Positions 38,501-45,800 of a DNA stretch of 64,000 bases are shown one piece after another; positions within the stretch are counted from its first letter, which is position 1; each line of letters starts with the position of its first letter. The notes beneath the pieces are model-generated. The model was not told where the DNA came from, did no database searches, and saw nothing but the letters and a program-made list of their open reading frames with translations. The stretch covers positions 7,558,953 to 7,622,952 of the forward strand of contig CM066913.1 in the NCBI GenBank assembly GCA_033964015.1, written 5' to 3'. The stretch comes from Scolanthus callimorphus (taxonomy: Eukaryota; Cnidaria; Anthozoa; Actiniaria; Edwardsiidae). Both the position numbers and the translations under genes were made by a program.

Positions 38501-39310
38501 TAGGCAATACTCAACCAATCAAATTCCCTGCTAGCAGATGCCTCTTTTCTCTTCATTTGCTGGCTGAGGTTCGCTAGGAAAAGAGACCTCTGCGCTGGGT
38601 CGAACCTTGCTTTGTTTTACCGCTGACCACAACCTTGGACATTTTGCTGACCATTTCTTGAGCCCCCTATATGCGCACGCATATCTACAGATGTTTTCTG
38701 CTGATATTATTTTAGCCCCCCAGCGGAAAACGTTTGTAGATATGCATGCTTATATAGTGGGCTCAAGAAAAGGCCAGCAAACCATCCAAGGTTCGACCCA
38801 TCGCAGAGGTCTCTTTTCCTCGCGAACCTCAGCCAGTAAAATGCAGAGAAAAGAGGCCTCTGCTAGCAGGGAACCAATCAAAATGTGTAGAAAATGCAAA
38901 AGCAAAGTAAATCTGATTTACTGTTTAAGGACATTGACAACAATATAATCTAACAAAAGGGACATATCATGTCAGAAAACTCTTCAGGGTTAAGTTAATC
39001 ATTAACTTAATTTAAGTATTACTTAAAATGCCAAACAAGAATCATTAAAATTTATAGGATCGAGTATAAAGGACAAGTTTATGAAGATAACTTTTTCGTG
39101 ACAAACTTCCCTTTGGAAATGTGGACGTACCTTTTTTGGTGAGGCCCTACTTGCTCTGCTCCCTCCATAGTTTATAGATGTTCTCCCTTCATGTAATAGC
39201 GTGTCACTGCTACTGTCATCGAGGATCCCACAAAACTTGCGCTTGTGAGTCTCATAAAGCGTGCGTGTCTCAAACTTCATGTTACATTCATCACATTTCC
39301 AAACATCCAT
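10306..39310 (-). CDS. CCDC17-like zinc-finger and coiled-coil protein, 3' part not found
   Basis: Eleven exons, all phase-compatible: 39131-39310 (ATG at 39310), 38097-38195, 37557-37670, 36860-36998, 34679-34746, 31141-31208, 30477-30569, 17090-17199, 11333-11415, 10876-10915 and 10306-10469, together 386 codons. Exon 1 encodes a zinc finger (WKCDECNMKF then THKRKFC). Later exons are coiled-coil rich. The segment with GGGNDPVVLSQIRQLEIEA and the QQQIMSFHLSNQKLEQEL segment match my recollection of vertebrate CCDC17. The C-terminal domain of that family was not found, so the gene should continue below 10,306. CCDC17 is poorly characterised; a cilia-linked role is only a guess. Two exon ends carry local tandem duplications (11,405-11,569 and 37,456-37,645). 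The 13.3-kb intron at 17,200-30,476 hosts other genes. Exon boundaries are by eye; the family call is fairly firm. Confidence 0.8.
11405..11569. repeat. Three 55-bp tandem copies spanning an exon acceptor
   Basis: GGGATCTACGGCT starts at 11,405, 11,460 and 11,515. The first copy contains the 3' splice site of the CCDC17-like exon 11,333-11,415. The other two carry the same site with one base changed (TTTGCAG to TTTGTAG on the minus strand), so two extra potential acceptors lie upstream of the exon. Confidence 0.9.
12654..15137 (+). CDS. Secreted PAN/apple-like plus C-type lectin protein
   Basis: Two exons, 12654-12984 and 14740-15137, join in phase 1 to give 242 residues. The start is an ATG followed by a hydrophobic signal peptide (about 1-18). 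Residues about 25-105 look like a PAN/apple domain, with cysteines in CLEICRKEIQCRAYSY and GKCELYEWD. The second exon is a C-type lectin domain with WIGF, a QPD motif and WRDRQC. QPD in this position is generally linked to galactose-type specificity, and WRD replaces the usual WND. The usual N-terminal W-x-C part of the lectin fold is weak or missing, so a further small exon cannot be excluded. The gene lies antisense inside the CCDC17-like intron between 11,416 and 17,089. An AATAAA at 15,557 could serve as the poly(A) signal. Confidence 0.75.
15857..16022. mobile_element. Palindromic element
   Basis: CAGGAATTGCGTGAT and GGACTCTAATTGGT recur inverted on the right as AACCAATCAGAATCC and ATCACGCAATTCCTG. 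Non-coding; the open frames over it are repeat artefacts. Confidence 0.65.
16128..16520. mobile_element. TIR element with TAGACCTTTTTCCAAAATGG ends
   Basis: The terminal repeats are TAGACCTTTTTCCAAAATGG and its inverse. At the centre is a second palindrome around TATGACTGGGGGTA / TACCCCCAGTCATA. The terminal TA could be a Tc1/mariner-type duplication (inference). Confidence 0.7.
16774..16903. mobile_element. Short palindromic element
   Basis: AAAGGCCCATCACCAACCGG, then GAGCCTTTGCG, recur inverted at 16,872-16,903. No coding capacity. Confidence 0.65.
17210..18660. other. Gene-free intronic stretch with homopolymers
   Basis: This part of the large CCDC17-like intron has no supported gene. 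It holds a T-then-G tract at 17,522-17,562 and a C-rich tract at about 18,380-18,410. Bases 17,573-17,710 resemble 47,590-47,710, with an AATAGAACGAAG / CTTCGTTCTATT hairpin in both. Confidence 0.45.
18665..19076. mobile_element. TIR element with internal GGAAATTCCA minisatellite
   Basis: The ends GGCTGATTGCATTTTTAATC and AAAAATGCAATCAGCC, followed inwards by GGGGTTGAGGACC and its inverse, bracket about 410 bp. The interior carries several copies of TGGAAATTCCA(A)GGGGAGGGG and degenerate versions. No coding capacity. Confidence 0.75.
19330..19830 (-). mobile_element. Penelope-like retroelement 3' fragment
   Basis: On the minus strand, 19,753-19,613 reads NHKASDMQLIPLEQL and then REATLILRAGTLEPDGLN before a stop. 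This resembles the C-terminal end of Penelope-like GIY-YIG proteins (from memory of the family). Upstream, around 19,818-19,754, KPTTAAEHFLS lies in another frame, so there is at least one frameshift. Downstream lies a hairpin with GGCTGG/CCAGCC flanked by CTGAAGA and GAAA, as expected near Penelope-like termini. The fragment is dead and sits in the CCDC17-like intron on the same strand. Confidence 0.55.
19391..19445 (-). ncRNA. Hammerhead-ribozyme-like core
   Basis: On the minus strand the order is CTGAAGA (fits CUGANGA), a 6-bp stem GGCTGG/CCAGCC with a 5-base loop, then GAAA, then TTGTA/TACAA around a short loop. That is the core order of a hammerhead. Helix I is not convincing by eye, and helix III has mismatches next to the core, so this may be a decayed or inactive copy. 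Penelope-like elements are known to carry hammerheads, which supports the context. Confidence 0.45.
19829..20122. mobile_element. TIR element, TTACTGCGAT family, copy 2
   Basis: Ends ATTACTGCGATTTTCATAAT and the inverse; an inner pair TTGGCTTCCGTCAATCAAAC / GTTTGATTGACGGAAGCCAA. Same family as 6032-6337. It directly abuts the Penelope-like fragment. Confidence 0.75.
20268..20360. mobile_element. Small hairpin element
   Basis: ACAATTCAGATCATGTGATG is repeated inverted after about 20 bases, with TTGTTGCCA / TGACAACAA at the outer ends. It is about 93 bp and would fold into one hairpin. Confidence 0.65.
20420..22245. repeat. Composite repeat bounded by ~300-bp direct repeats
   Basis: About 300 bp at 20,420-20,720 (starting CTGGGGGATGCCCAGGAAGT) recurs almost identically at 21,944-22,244. 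The interior (20,735-21,935) matches 29,281-30,215 in the same orientation, with a 253-bp extra insertion (20,924-21,176) and a C-rich expansion near 21,820. No coding region. The second direct repeat ends only about 80 bases before the UGT start codon. Confidence 0.75.
20924..21176. mobile_element. C/G-rich TIR element with a visible empty site
   Basis: The inverted ends are built of CCAGAAAATAA and CCCACGGGCGGCA. CCATTGG flanks both sides (20,917-20,923 and 21,177-21,183). The related copy at about 29,480 reads AACCTCAACTATTGGCGC without the insert, so it is an empty site. The interior has long G tracts. Confidence 0.8.
22325..23881 (+). CDS. UDP-glycosyltransferase (UGT), intronless
   Basis: 518 residues in one exon. 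It transfers a sugar from a UDP-sugar to small lipophilic acceptors in the endoplasmic reticulum, by family. Visible parts: a signal peptide (1-17), an N-terminal acceptor domain with the ISHGK histidine region near residue 38, the C-terminal donor-binding signature (WIPQNDLLGHP, then FVSHCGLNGMLEAGHHGVP, then PLFGDQ), a membrane anchor near 475-502 and a basic tail ending KRKTKAD that resembles an ER-retention tail. The length matches animal UGTs. The start ATG has an A at -3 and a following G. It sits antisense in the largest CCDC17-like intron. A candidate AATAAA lies at 24,377. Its upstream region is a repeated sequence (20,420-22,245). The donor sugar and acceptor cannot be read from sequence. 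Confidence 0.95.
   Translation: MDYKVVLIFLCAGAAFSTTTVDRKHIIGVPSVSISHGKVFAKLGREMANRGYQYTLVEPKWAQDYFQSSKEIPNYNVKFYDTQFKESDVEESAKDLTEKSVDFKQSVELWATACEELLKNKEYFQELGQVDFMLCDIPSLCCAVVADMLNVTRVDISTLGFTDPLLSNFHAFNSAPAYVPQLMTSFPRKMSLVERSKNLMFHLVGYAAHMKLMSTYGALKDKYVKDSQYKDLESLIRSTGLVLVQADFALMIPRPLPPYVKAVGAIVIEQIKPLPQSFLDVMATDTNVIVVSMGTVYTNFDDSALETMASAFAKVPARVIWKHRGKKPTHLGNNTFIFPWIPQNDLLGHPKVSLFVSHCGLNGMLEAGHHGVPVVAIPLFGDQFVNAQGMKEAGIAEIIQFTTLNTEDLTAGILKVLTEKSYRENARRVSKSMQLPGCGDPASKSAGCATLAADWIEYGINNDGALHFRTEMDNLSFIQLYLLDVIFLIAVVLGLIAFGLVFLGKRVIRACKRKTKAD
23882..25650. other. Downstream of UGT, no firm gene
   Basis: An open frame at 24,068-24,310 (+), preceded by TTGATTTTAG, has gene-like composition but no family I recognise. 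It may be UGT 3' untranslated sequence, because AATAAA follows at 24,377. Positions 24,620-24,710 have loose tandem TCGGA(A)AG words. Nothing else is supported. Confidence 0.35.
25655..25795. mobile_element. Palindromic element
   Basis: AGATATGGATTTCATTTTCT recurs inverted as AAATAAAATCCATATCT, with an inner CAATATTTTAC / GTAAAATATTG pair. About 140 bp, non-coding. Confidence 0.6.
26077..26402. mobile_element. GGGGGACTCCC-ended element, short copy
   Basis: The inverted ends carry GGACTCCC and the words GTGGGTATGCTCGT / ACGAGCACCCACGC. The interior repeats CCCCTAAAAGGTA(C) several times. It belongs with the larger element at 61,228-63,603, which has the same outer words. A long C tract ends it. 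Confidence 0.65.
26926..27565. mobile_element. TIR element with GGTATAAGTATACC end
   Basis: AAGGTATAAGTATACCTTTG at the left and GCAAAGGTATACTCATACC at the right are inverted. Inner pairs include AAAAAGCTCCAG and TTTAAAGCTT-type words. About 640 bp with no coding capacity. Confidence 0.6.
27812..28549 (-). CDS. pRiA4b ORF3-like domain protein, intronless
   Basis: 245 residues in one exon, ATG at 28,549 in a GCCGCC-type context. Residues about 25-135 look like the plasmid pRiA4b ORF3-like fold: a FKITL(V)EL start, PPGGRWRRVIVP, LHVVIQLVFGW and the hallmark YEYDFGANWELDV. An acidic low-complexity part follows (about 150-175), then a basic stretch with an ARRALREVFEG segment, and a cysteine-rich end (CYLCGFYLCSACNGRCCKYC) that may bind metal. 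In bacteria the domain occurs in mobile-element and plasmid proteins; its function is unknown. Being intronless in a gene-dense intron fits an old transfer or a retrocopy, but codon use is not obviously foreign. It lies inside the CCDC17-like intron on the same strand. No biochemical role can be inferred. Confidence 0.8.
   Translation of the reverse strand: MAAAPVSFAVPSRSVDSRLPRQNLLYKFKITLVELEDRPPGGRWRRVIVPANFSLLELHVVIQLVFGWTNSHLHHFLSYDSSSGKHVEYKILHQSHELDDFQELRDERLYKLSDVFSDEKPLLEYEYDFGANWELDVMFEGAVEASPDLRYPACEEGEGSNRMEDRNDEGENGGLLPRYKRKKFKASIARRALREVFEGKWPLKFDNRMLPKCYLCGFYLCSACNGRCCKYCLKAEMLLDSVHCH
28858..29278. mobile_element. GAAAACG-rich TIR element, copy 1
   Basis: Starts ACCCCGTCCACACTAC and ends in TTTGGACGGGGT. 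The inner words AACGGATACTTTTTGCTCCG and GGAGCAAAAAGTATC are inverted, and GAAAACG repeats throughout. A second copy lies at 41,692-41,893. Confidence 0.75.
29281..30215. repeat. Second copy of the 20.7-21.9 kb repeat
   Basis: Starts TAATAGATTTCGGCAATTAT and matches 20,735-21,935, ending in CGCCCCCGAAAATCTG. It lacks the 253-bp insert and the C-rich expansion. Within it, 29,999-30,137 is a small CAGGGGCGGATTTAGG-ended element present in both copies. Non-coding. Confidence 0.8.
30763..31096. mobile_element. Palindromic element with a 9-bp target duplication
   Basis: TAGACTGCTTGCAGTCCC and its inverse are the ends. CTCTTTTTG flanks both sides exactly (30,754-30,762 and 31,097-31,105). The centre holds three 39-bp tandem copies starting AGGGGGATTCACCCCTG at 30,883, 30,922 and 30,961, each itself partly palindromic. 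It lies between two CCDC17-like exons. Confidence 0.85.
31437..34660 (-). mobile_element. CR1/L2-type LINE, decayed, same strand as the host gene
   Basis: An AP-type endonuclease frame spans 34,629-33,424 (LYANIRSVTGKI, CLTETWLNSNI, VTGDFNPT, GDHNALLI). Reverse transcriptase follows: 33,424-32,486 (DLRPVSLTSPLAKVLE) and 32,525-31,566 (GTPQGTKLAPLLF and the YVDD catalytic motif), then a C-terminal segment. Two single-base shifts break it, near 33,424 and near 32,555. An (ATT)n-like tail at 31,437-31,460 marks the 3' end. It sits in a CCDC17-like intron and its 5' end is about 20 bases from the donor of exon 34,679-34,746. The clade is inferred from motif style; non-functional as read. Confidence 0.9.
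35018..36225. mobile_element. 1.2-kb TIR element with AATTATGCG repeats
   Basis: ACAGGGCCCGTGGTTTGATG and its inverse form the ends. Both sub-terminal regions are full of AAATTATGCG(C/G) words, several in direct order. The interior has small open frames (35,586-35,985, minus) with no recognised domain. It could be a deletion derivative of a larger element. TAGA may flank both sides. Confidence 0.65.
36479..36780. mobile_element. CAGGGGCGTAGCCAGG-ended element, longer copy
   Basis: AGGGGCGTAGCCAGG and CTGGCTACGCCCCT are the ends, with a GGAACCCCCCCTC sub-terminal pair. ACTTA occurs on both outer sides, consistent with the 5-bp duplication seen for the copy at 2783-2938. Confidence 0.7.
37456..37645. 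repeat. 95-bp tandem duplication of an exon 3' half
   Basis: GCTTACCCTACTCC starts at 37,456 and again at 37,551. The copies run to about 37,550 and 37,645. The right copy holds the 3' half of exon 37,557-37,670 and its donor. The left copy keeps a donor (GTAAGC on the minus strand) and a readable YLAQKSSPIE segment but lacks the exon start. Confidence 0.85.
37819..37892 (-). repeat. tRNA-like sequence, probably SINE-derived
   Basis: The minus strand reads TAGGTGGCGCAGTGTGTTAG near one end and GAGATTGAACCC downstream, resembling polymerase III A and B boxes of a tRNA. The arms do not fold well by eye, so a tRNA-derived SINE head or tRNA relic fits better than a working tRNA gene. Confidence 0.35.
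38526..38871. mobile_element. Palindromic element with an ~11-bp flanking direct repeat
   Basis: CCCTGCTAGCAGATGCCTCT is inverted at the right end. Inner pairs include GGTTCGACCCA and AGATATGC words. AACCAATCAAA flanks both sides (38,513-38,523 and 38,872-38,882). It lies between the first two CCDC17-like exons. Confidence 0.8.
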
Positions 39311-40199
39311 TATTTTGGCTTATCATAGACAAATTACTTGCCTTAAAGAGTTAGAAGAGCAATTGTCATATTATTCTCAGCAAAAATGCAATCCCGTTTA
39401 ACCCGCGTTTAGTTTTCTACAATTCTGGCTCTCCTCGCGGCCCAAGAATCCTTCTAGCCAAACCATTTCTAAAAACCTAAGAGACATTCGAGTTTAATCT
39501 CGACACTCCTTGGTGAACAAATACTATGTCGTTATTACAAGCTAGCTGTAGGTATTTAGAAGAAAATAAGCCATATTTTGATCTAAAGTCTCCTGTAGTT
39601 CTGCTTTCACGACGACACCGTGTATATTCTAGAGACAAATGCGCCTGCAATTGGTAAGCGGTTGCATTTCTACGAGCCTTAATTTCAGGATTCCTGTGGC
39701 AGTTCAATTTTTCAACAGGAGTCCCGAAGCCTAAGGAAAACCGCCATCGTATCGCAGAGGCAGTAAAAATCAACAACGAAATTTATCGGAAAAATTGCAT
39801 CTGAGCATCTTAACAAATATATACATCTCGCCTGAGCTTTGAAGTTTTTGTCCCAATCAGGGTTTCGTTGCTCTCAATTTTGGTTCTGGTGCCATTCAGA
39901 GATTTTCGACCAATATTTTTTCCCCACAGGAAGCCCGTCCTACTTTATCACACTTTTTCTCCGGTGGCCTGATTTTAGCGATTTCTCCTATCCACCAGAC
40001 AGGTGCGGAGGAGGCTACAGAAAAACCTGCCTCGATTGCCCTGCGGCGGCCATGGACGCGACACGAGCGAAGCCCAAATGCCAGCGAAGCTAGTCAGCAA
40101 GAACCTGGGCACCACTAAGCGCGAAGGAGGGTTCAGGGATTGGACTATACTAGCAGGCTACTTTTCACAATATTTGCGCAACATGTATTGACGAATAAT
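39311..40199. other. Intergenic stretch upstream of the CCDC17-like gene
   Basis: About 0.9 kb between the CCDC17-like start codon and the GPCR pseudogene. No gene is supported. The CCDC17-like promoter should be here, but I see no clear TATA box or initiator. Confidence 0.4.
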
Positions 40200-41179
40200 T
40201 CAAGTTCTCAAGTTGTTGCGATTCCTTTTTCTATAGAACTTTGAGGCTGCTCTACGAAATGGCCTAATTCTCCAAAAATACACTGCTGGTTTTAAAGTGG
40301 AACTTAGATACACCAAAGAAGCGGCCATCCTGTAAGCTATCGTCAACTTTAGGCTGAAACCATTAACCCCTTGTGCTCCTAGTATTCCAATAGCCGGTGC
40401 ATAGAACAACAAAATAGTCCCTAAAAGATAAAATACTGTCATCGCAGACTTTCGGCATTTTTGAGGCATCGTTAACAAACATGGGTTGGTTTCTTCCTCA
40501 GATGATTGCGATGGCAGGCGTGATCGGACTAGCTCTTGCACAGTTATGATGCGTCGATGCCTTCTAGCGATCAGGAAAACCTTCATGCAAAATACGAAGA
40601 TCAGTACAAACGCAGCGCTGCTGAAAATCAAAGGGAGGAATTCCCATATACGTCGAACTGCGGTTGCCAACTTTAGAACTGCTATAACAATAGCACCAGC
40701 CGATATGATTAGCACTAAAACTAGGACACGGGGAATGGTCACAACGCTGGGGTACCGAAGATGCAGCGAGAGACACAAGTAGCGATCGGCGCTGATTAAA
40801 CCAAAAGGTAAAATGAAATACTAGAACACAGCCAGCCGCTGAATATCTTCACGATATCGGAGATGCAAAATGCCCAGAAATCATGCCGAAGTTCTGTGGT
40901 CAGAAGAGCTACAAATGCTGGTTGCCCGATGGCTCCAACAACCAAGTCGGAAAATCCAAGGCAGGCGATCAAAAAGTAGAAGGGGCAATGCAATGATGCC
41001 GTTTTCCAGACTAGATATATTATAAAAGCGTTTAGTACGACTGTGGTACACGCAAAGATGCAGTTTGTAGCACTCAGGGCTATGTTAAACGCATAGATAG
41101 AGTCGAAATATGATGGATGTAAAAAGTGAACTGCGCGACCAAAACACTCATAAGTCTTGCTCGATTCGTTTCCAAACAT
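40200..41179 (-). pseudogene. Rhodopsin-type GPCR disrupted by a frameshift
   Basis: ATG at 41,179. The first frame (41,179-40,796) carries transmembrane helices 1 to 3: LNAFIIYLVW, a GFSDLVVG helix 2 and a FYLLV end of helix 3, then a stop. The second frame restarts at about 40,800 with LISADRYLCL, the DRY-type motif, and continues through helices 4 to 7 to 40,200. The two frames differ by a single missing base. The helix 7 motif is LKPAVYF, with Lys where NPxxY has Asn. Intronless small class A receptors are common in cnidarians. It may be a pseudogene, a broken allele or a sequencing error; the ligand is unknown. Confidence 0.85.
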
Positions 41180-41691
41180 TTTGTCCCGTGTGCTTGAGGC
41201 ACTTCTTCCTTTAAGTGGCTTGGCTTGGAAGTATTTATTTCCTTATTACAGAAGGCTTTATAAAAATGACTTTTTTAACTTTGAAAAAGTAAACACACAC
41301 GTCAATCAATGGGCTTTTTTCATTACAGCTGAACGAAACGTCGAGCAAATCCAGACATTTTGCGATCGCATTCTCCCACGGTTTGATAAGATATTTGTTA
41401 TGAAATATGTCAAAGGATTACGTTTTTGTTGCGAAAAGTAAATGCTATGTACGCGATAATTCTAAGATTTAATTAACACGTTTTTAATTAAAGTAGAACC
41501 AATTACAACTCAATATATATGACTGTCTTCCGAATTTATCGCAAGGTGCCAAACTATCGATATTTGTGATCGTACGCAAATTGCGTATTATATCAGAACA
41601 GAAACATATAACTATAGTTGAAACAGTAACGGCGAACCAAGCTGTGGATTATTCGTGGCCAGTTTATGACCATATTTGGTCAATAATTAAG

Positions 41692-41893
41692 ACCCCATCC
41701 ACACTACACCGTTTTCAAACGAAAACGGATACTTTTTGCTCCGGAACCGGCTATCGTCCACACTACAACGCCGAAAACGATCACCGAAAACGGCGAAAAC
41801 AATACGAAAACGATAAGTGTGGACGCAAATCTTTTTGAAAACGGAGCAAAAAGGATCCGTTTTCGTTTGAAAACGGTGTAGTGTAGTCGAGGT
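41692..41893. mobile_element. GAAAACG-rich TIR element, copy 2
   Basis: CCATCCACACTACACCGTTT and its inverse form the ends, with AACGGATACTTTTTGCTCCG inside, as in copy 1 at 28,858-29,278. It is shorter than copy 1, lacking much of the interior. Confidence 0.75.
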
Positions 41894-42833
41894 CTAACTC
41901 TCGACTGCTAACCCAAGCAGGTTTTCTCTTCATAATAGTTTATTTTCGCTCAAATAAAGTAGAGCAACAGTGGTAAGTGATAATATGCTAACCTTGAAGT
42001 CTTGCAACAACATTATTTTCAAGCAGCTTGGCACTAAAGCAATGTTTGTTACACGTTTCAACTCACTTATATGTTTCTGATCAGAAATCATGGAAAATAT
42101 TAGTGAAGCAAAATCGCGAAAAAAGATAATATACATGTCCTATTTCTATACATTTTTTGTGCTGTTTCGATACGCCATGTAGCTCATTTTGTTCAACCCC
42201 TACAACATTCACATAATAAGGCATATAATTATCAGGTCTCGCGGTCGACTAAAATCGTTTTATTTTTCAAAATATAACAAAGTAAACATATCCAAGAACC
42301 CACTTATAGAGGGAGGTCCACAGTAACTAACCGGCCTAATATCGTCGCCCCAGTACTACTGGCGCAAAATGGGCCTTCCACATGCAGGTGGTTAAAACTG
42401 GGCGGAAACATGCGAGGAAACGCTGGAAACAAAATTTGTGGCTACGCGCAACACTGGTGACCATGGTGACTGAATTGATGATTCTTGTTATAAGCGCGCG
42501 CGTTCTCTCTTTTTTCATAAATTCCTTTGGCATGTTACACAACTACCAAGAGGCAAAGCGCGCATGCAAGTCACTTGTTTTGTGCCTGAAATTACAACTA
42601 CCCGAAGATGCAGCACGCGCATTCATTTATGGCTGGAAATATCAACCACTGTTGAAGAATTAATGTTGCTCGTGTCCTGTCAGTTTTGGTGGAGAATAAG
42701 CACAAGACCTCGACTCCGTCCGGTTATCTTAAAGATTTGGTGGGGTGTGACACTTCTTCGGTCCCTTTCCGATCCTCCTTGATGACTTTGGGAACGAGGT
42801 TGTCACTTGGCGTTTAAAACGTTAGTGGCGCTT

Positions 42834-45800
42834 TTAACGAAAGTATACCGCCCACGTAGCGCCGCCCGTAACGTTATTACTGTCGCTATCACAGTAATAA
42901 TCACTAGAAGGAAACATCGCCAGTTTGTAAGAATTGGAAGCCAAATCCATTTGAATCGTGTCTTTAAAGAGACTTTCGGTGCCACTCCCTTTCCAACGGC
43001 CATTCGATCCATCCCATGCTCTGCAGTGCGCTGCTATCGTAGAGTTGTCATCGGAGAGTCGAACGTAGCTTCCACAGCTTGCAGGTTGAGTAGAAGTTTG
43101 GCCCGTCATATACCTAGAAATTAATGCACCAGTCAATTGACATCCCGGCCCCCAGACTCCCGTGACAGGGCGGGAAAGAAACGCGGCCAGGCCGGGGATT
43201 TAACACGTATAAACAGCATTAATGTACGGAGGGGCAGGGAATTTAACACGGACCTGCTATAGCGGGGATATTCAGCGGGGCATTAACGGGGAATTAACGC
43301 TGAACCGGAAGTTCGATCACCGTGCGAAAAAAATTCGGTTTAAGGACAGAACTCAGAGGATTTTGGGAGGGATCATTTCATTTTTGGGCGAATGAAAGGG
43401 GAGGATCTCTCGAAACCTAAAGCCCTGAAATAGAGTCATTCCAGTAGCGAGTTCTATATCATTTTCTAGTTCATTTCACTCAATACGTTGAAAATTTCGG
43501 CGCGCTTTGCGCGCATAAGGAATGACATCTAATCTAGTTTTGGAGAACTTGCCCAACGAAAACAATACGTTTGTTGCGCTTAATGAAATGCCTACGAATG
43601 TCGTTACAAGAGCATGTGTATCTTGGCAAGGACAAATCAAAACCCCCAAAAGCCCTGTAGTGATGCGCCTGGCGAGCAGTCAATATGTTCGAAAGAAGCG
43701 ACTTCGACGTTACAAGCTGCATAGAAATTCGTCATTTGGGCTGCGCTTCACGCACATGAATAATAATAATTTCGTCATTTGCAGCGCATGAAGAATAAAA
43801 CCAACAGGCTTTTTACTACACGCAGAAAATAAAACGTTTATCTTTTCTCTGAGGCTTGATGATTAAATAGTGCATTTAAGGCGAGGTAAAACGGGCAACA
43901 ATCGCTCAACTTCTCGCGCAACATTGTTGCAAAACGAGCTGAAGAGCTGCGCGTTTTACCACCCGACCAAACTACTTGTCTCGCAACAAATCGGCATGTT
44001 GCAAGTTTGGAAAATACCGACGCCTGATTGGTCAATGCCACAAGCTGTGACGTAATCGATACAAACAGACTTGTCAGATCGTAAAGGGGGAGGTAAAACC
44101 GAGACAAGTTGTTTGGTCAGGTGGTAAAACGCGCAGCATCGCTCTTCAGCTCGTTTTGGAACAATGTTGCGCGACAAGTTGCGAGGGCGTTTTTGTTGCT
44201 CGGCGAATTCCTGGTCTTAAAGGCAAGCGACTTATCCCATCGATGACGTCAAAGGTTGGATAAGATTGGACCAGAGAAATCTCACCTGGATTTGAAAAAA
44301 ATCCAGGCTGGTTGGTATAGTTAGTTATAAGTCCCTGAAATGATTTCAAGAGTCGGATCTATTGGATCTATCCTTACTTTACAACATCTAGGCCTGTAGA
44401 GTTGAGTGACGTCATTATGTGTAGCACCCTGCCGACCGTCTTAGCATAGCAGTACCATCGTAGTTGTTTGAAATTCACTCTTATCCACAGGAGTCCCAAA
44501 GCCTTGGTTTCTAGAATCATTTTTTCTTCGTCATAACGAGAAATTACATGCCAATCAATCGTTTTACTGGCGGATGCCTTCGATTGTCCCACAAGAACTG
44601 TTTTCTTCACTAACGTCCAACCACCTTTGAACAAAAAAGTATTATTCATGTCAGGAGCCAATCAACAGGAGCCTCCATATACTCAACAGCTCTAGCGGTA
44701 TGCACAGGGAGCCAAATCAACAGGAGCTCTATATATACACTCCACTTTCCACAAGCTCTAGCGATATGCACAGGGAGCCCATCAAACAGGACCGAACACG
44801 TACCTTCGTCTGTCGTCATGTCACAGTACACTCGAATCTTTTTCCCAGGGTTATCGGTTGTAATATTATAATGCCCATCACCAAATGACAAGTCATCTTT
44901 GAGGTAGGCCTTGCACGTGTCTAGGACGACGTCGCTGCACCCTGGAGTCCTAGCTGAAAGTAGAATATAAATATCTTGTTTACTCTAGTTCACCTAGTTT
45001 AGGGGTGGGATTGCTTCTAGAATTCATTCTTGGGCTAACAACAATAATACTGGCATATAACGAGCACACTCAAAATGTATTAAAATGGCTTATTTTACTC
45101 CTCGTAGGTACGGTACGGTCACGGTCGCGGCGCGGCACAACTTTGCCGCGCACTTTTCAAAGATACGAAATCTGCTCTATAATCCTTACCTTCGCTGATT
45201 GTGACGTTAGCAAATGCCTCTGCTGTGTGTAAGCCATAAGTCGCGACGCATTTATATTTGCCAGCCTTATAGTAACCGCCTCTGTCTACTAACAATCGCG
45301 AGATGTTTGTGCCTCTCTCTCGTCGCAGTGGGTCAGCGCTTGTATCCTTGTACCAGGTGAAACTGGCCTCGACACTCGGCGACACAGTGCATGTAATATT
45401 GACCGTACCATTGACAGCACATACTGACTGGCCGGCGGGAACAATTGAGACAACAAGAAGCCCTGGCGACGACACAATTTGATTAAGGCTGCGATATTCA
45501 GTTTTAATTTATTCCTTTTGTTTTCAGTTTATTCATTTTGTAAGGAAAAATCTTTAGAAAAATGTTACATAATGAAGATAAAGTGATTTGAGAGGAGAAG
45601 CAGAGGCAATGAGAATTCTAAGGTATTCTAAACTATAAGTTTCTAAGAAAACGTCAGAGGGCTATAATTGAGCACTCCGAACTATGTAGTAGTCTTTAAA
45701 AAAGGGGGGGGGCTTGAATATCAAGGGAAGGCCAAGAAAAGGCACTGTGAAAATGCGATGCCTACTTCACAAAAAGAACAGCTGCATAATATTTTTTTTA

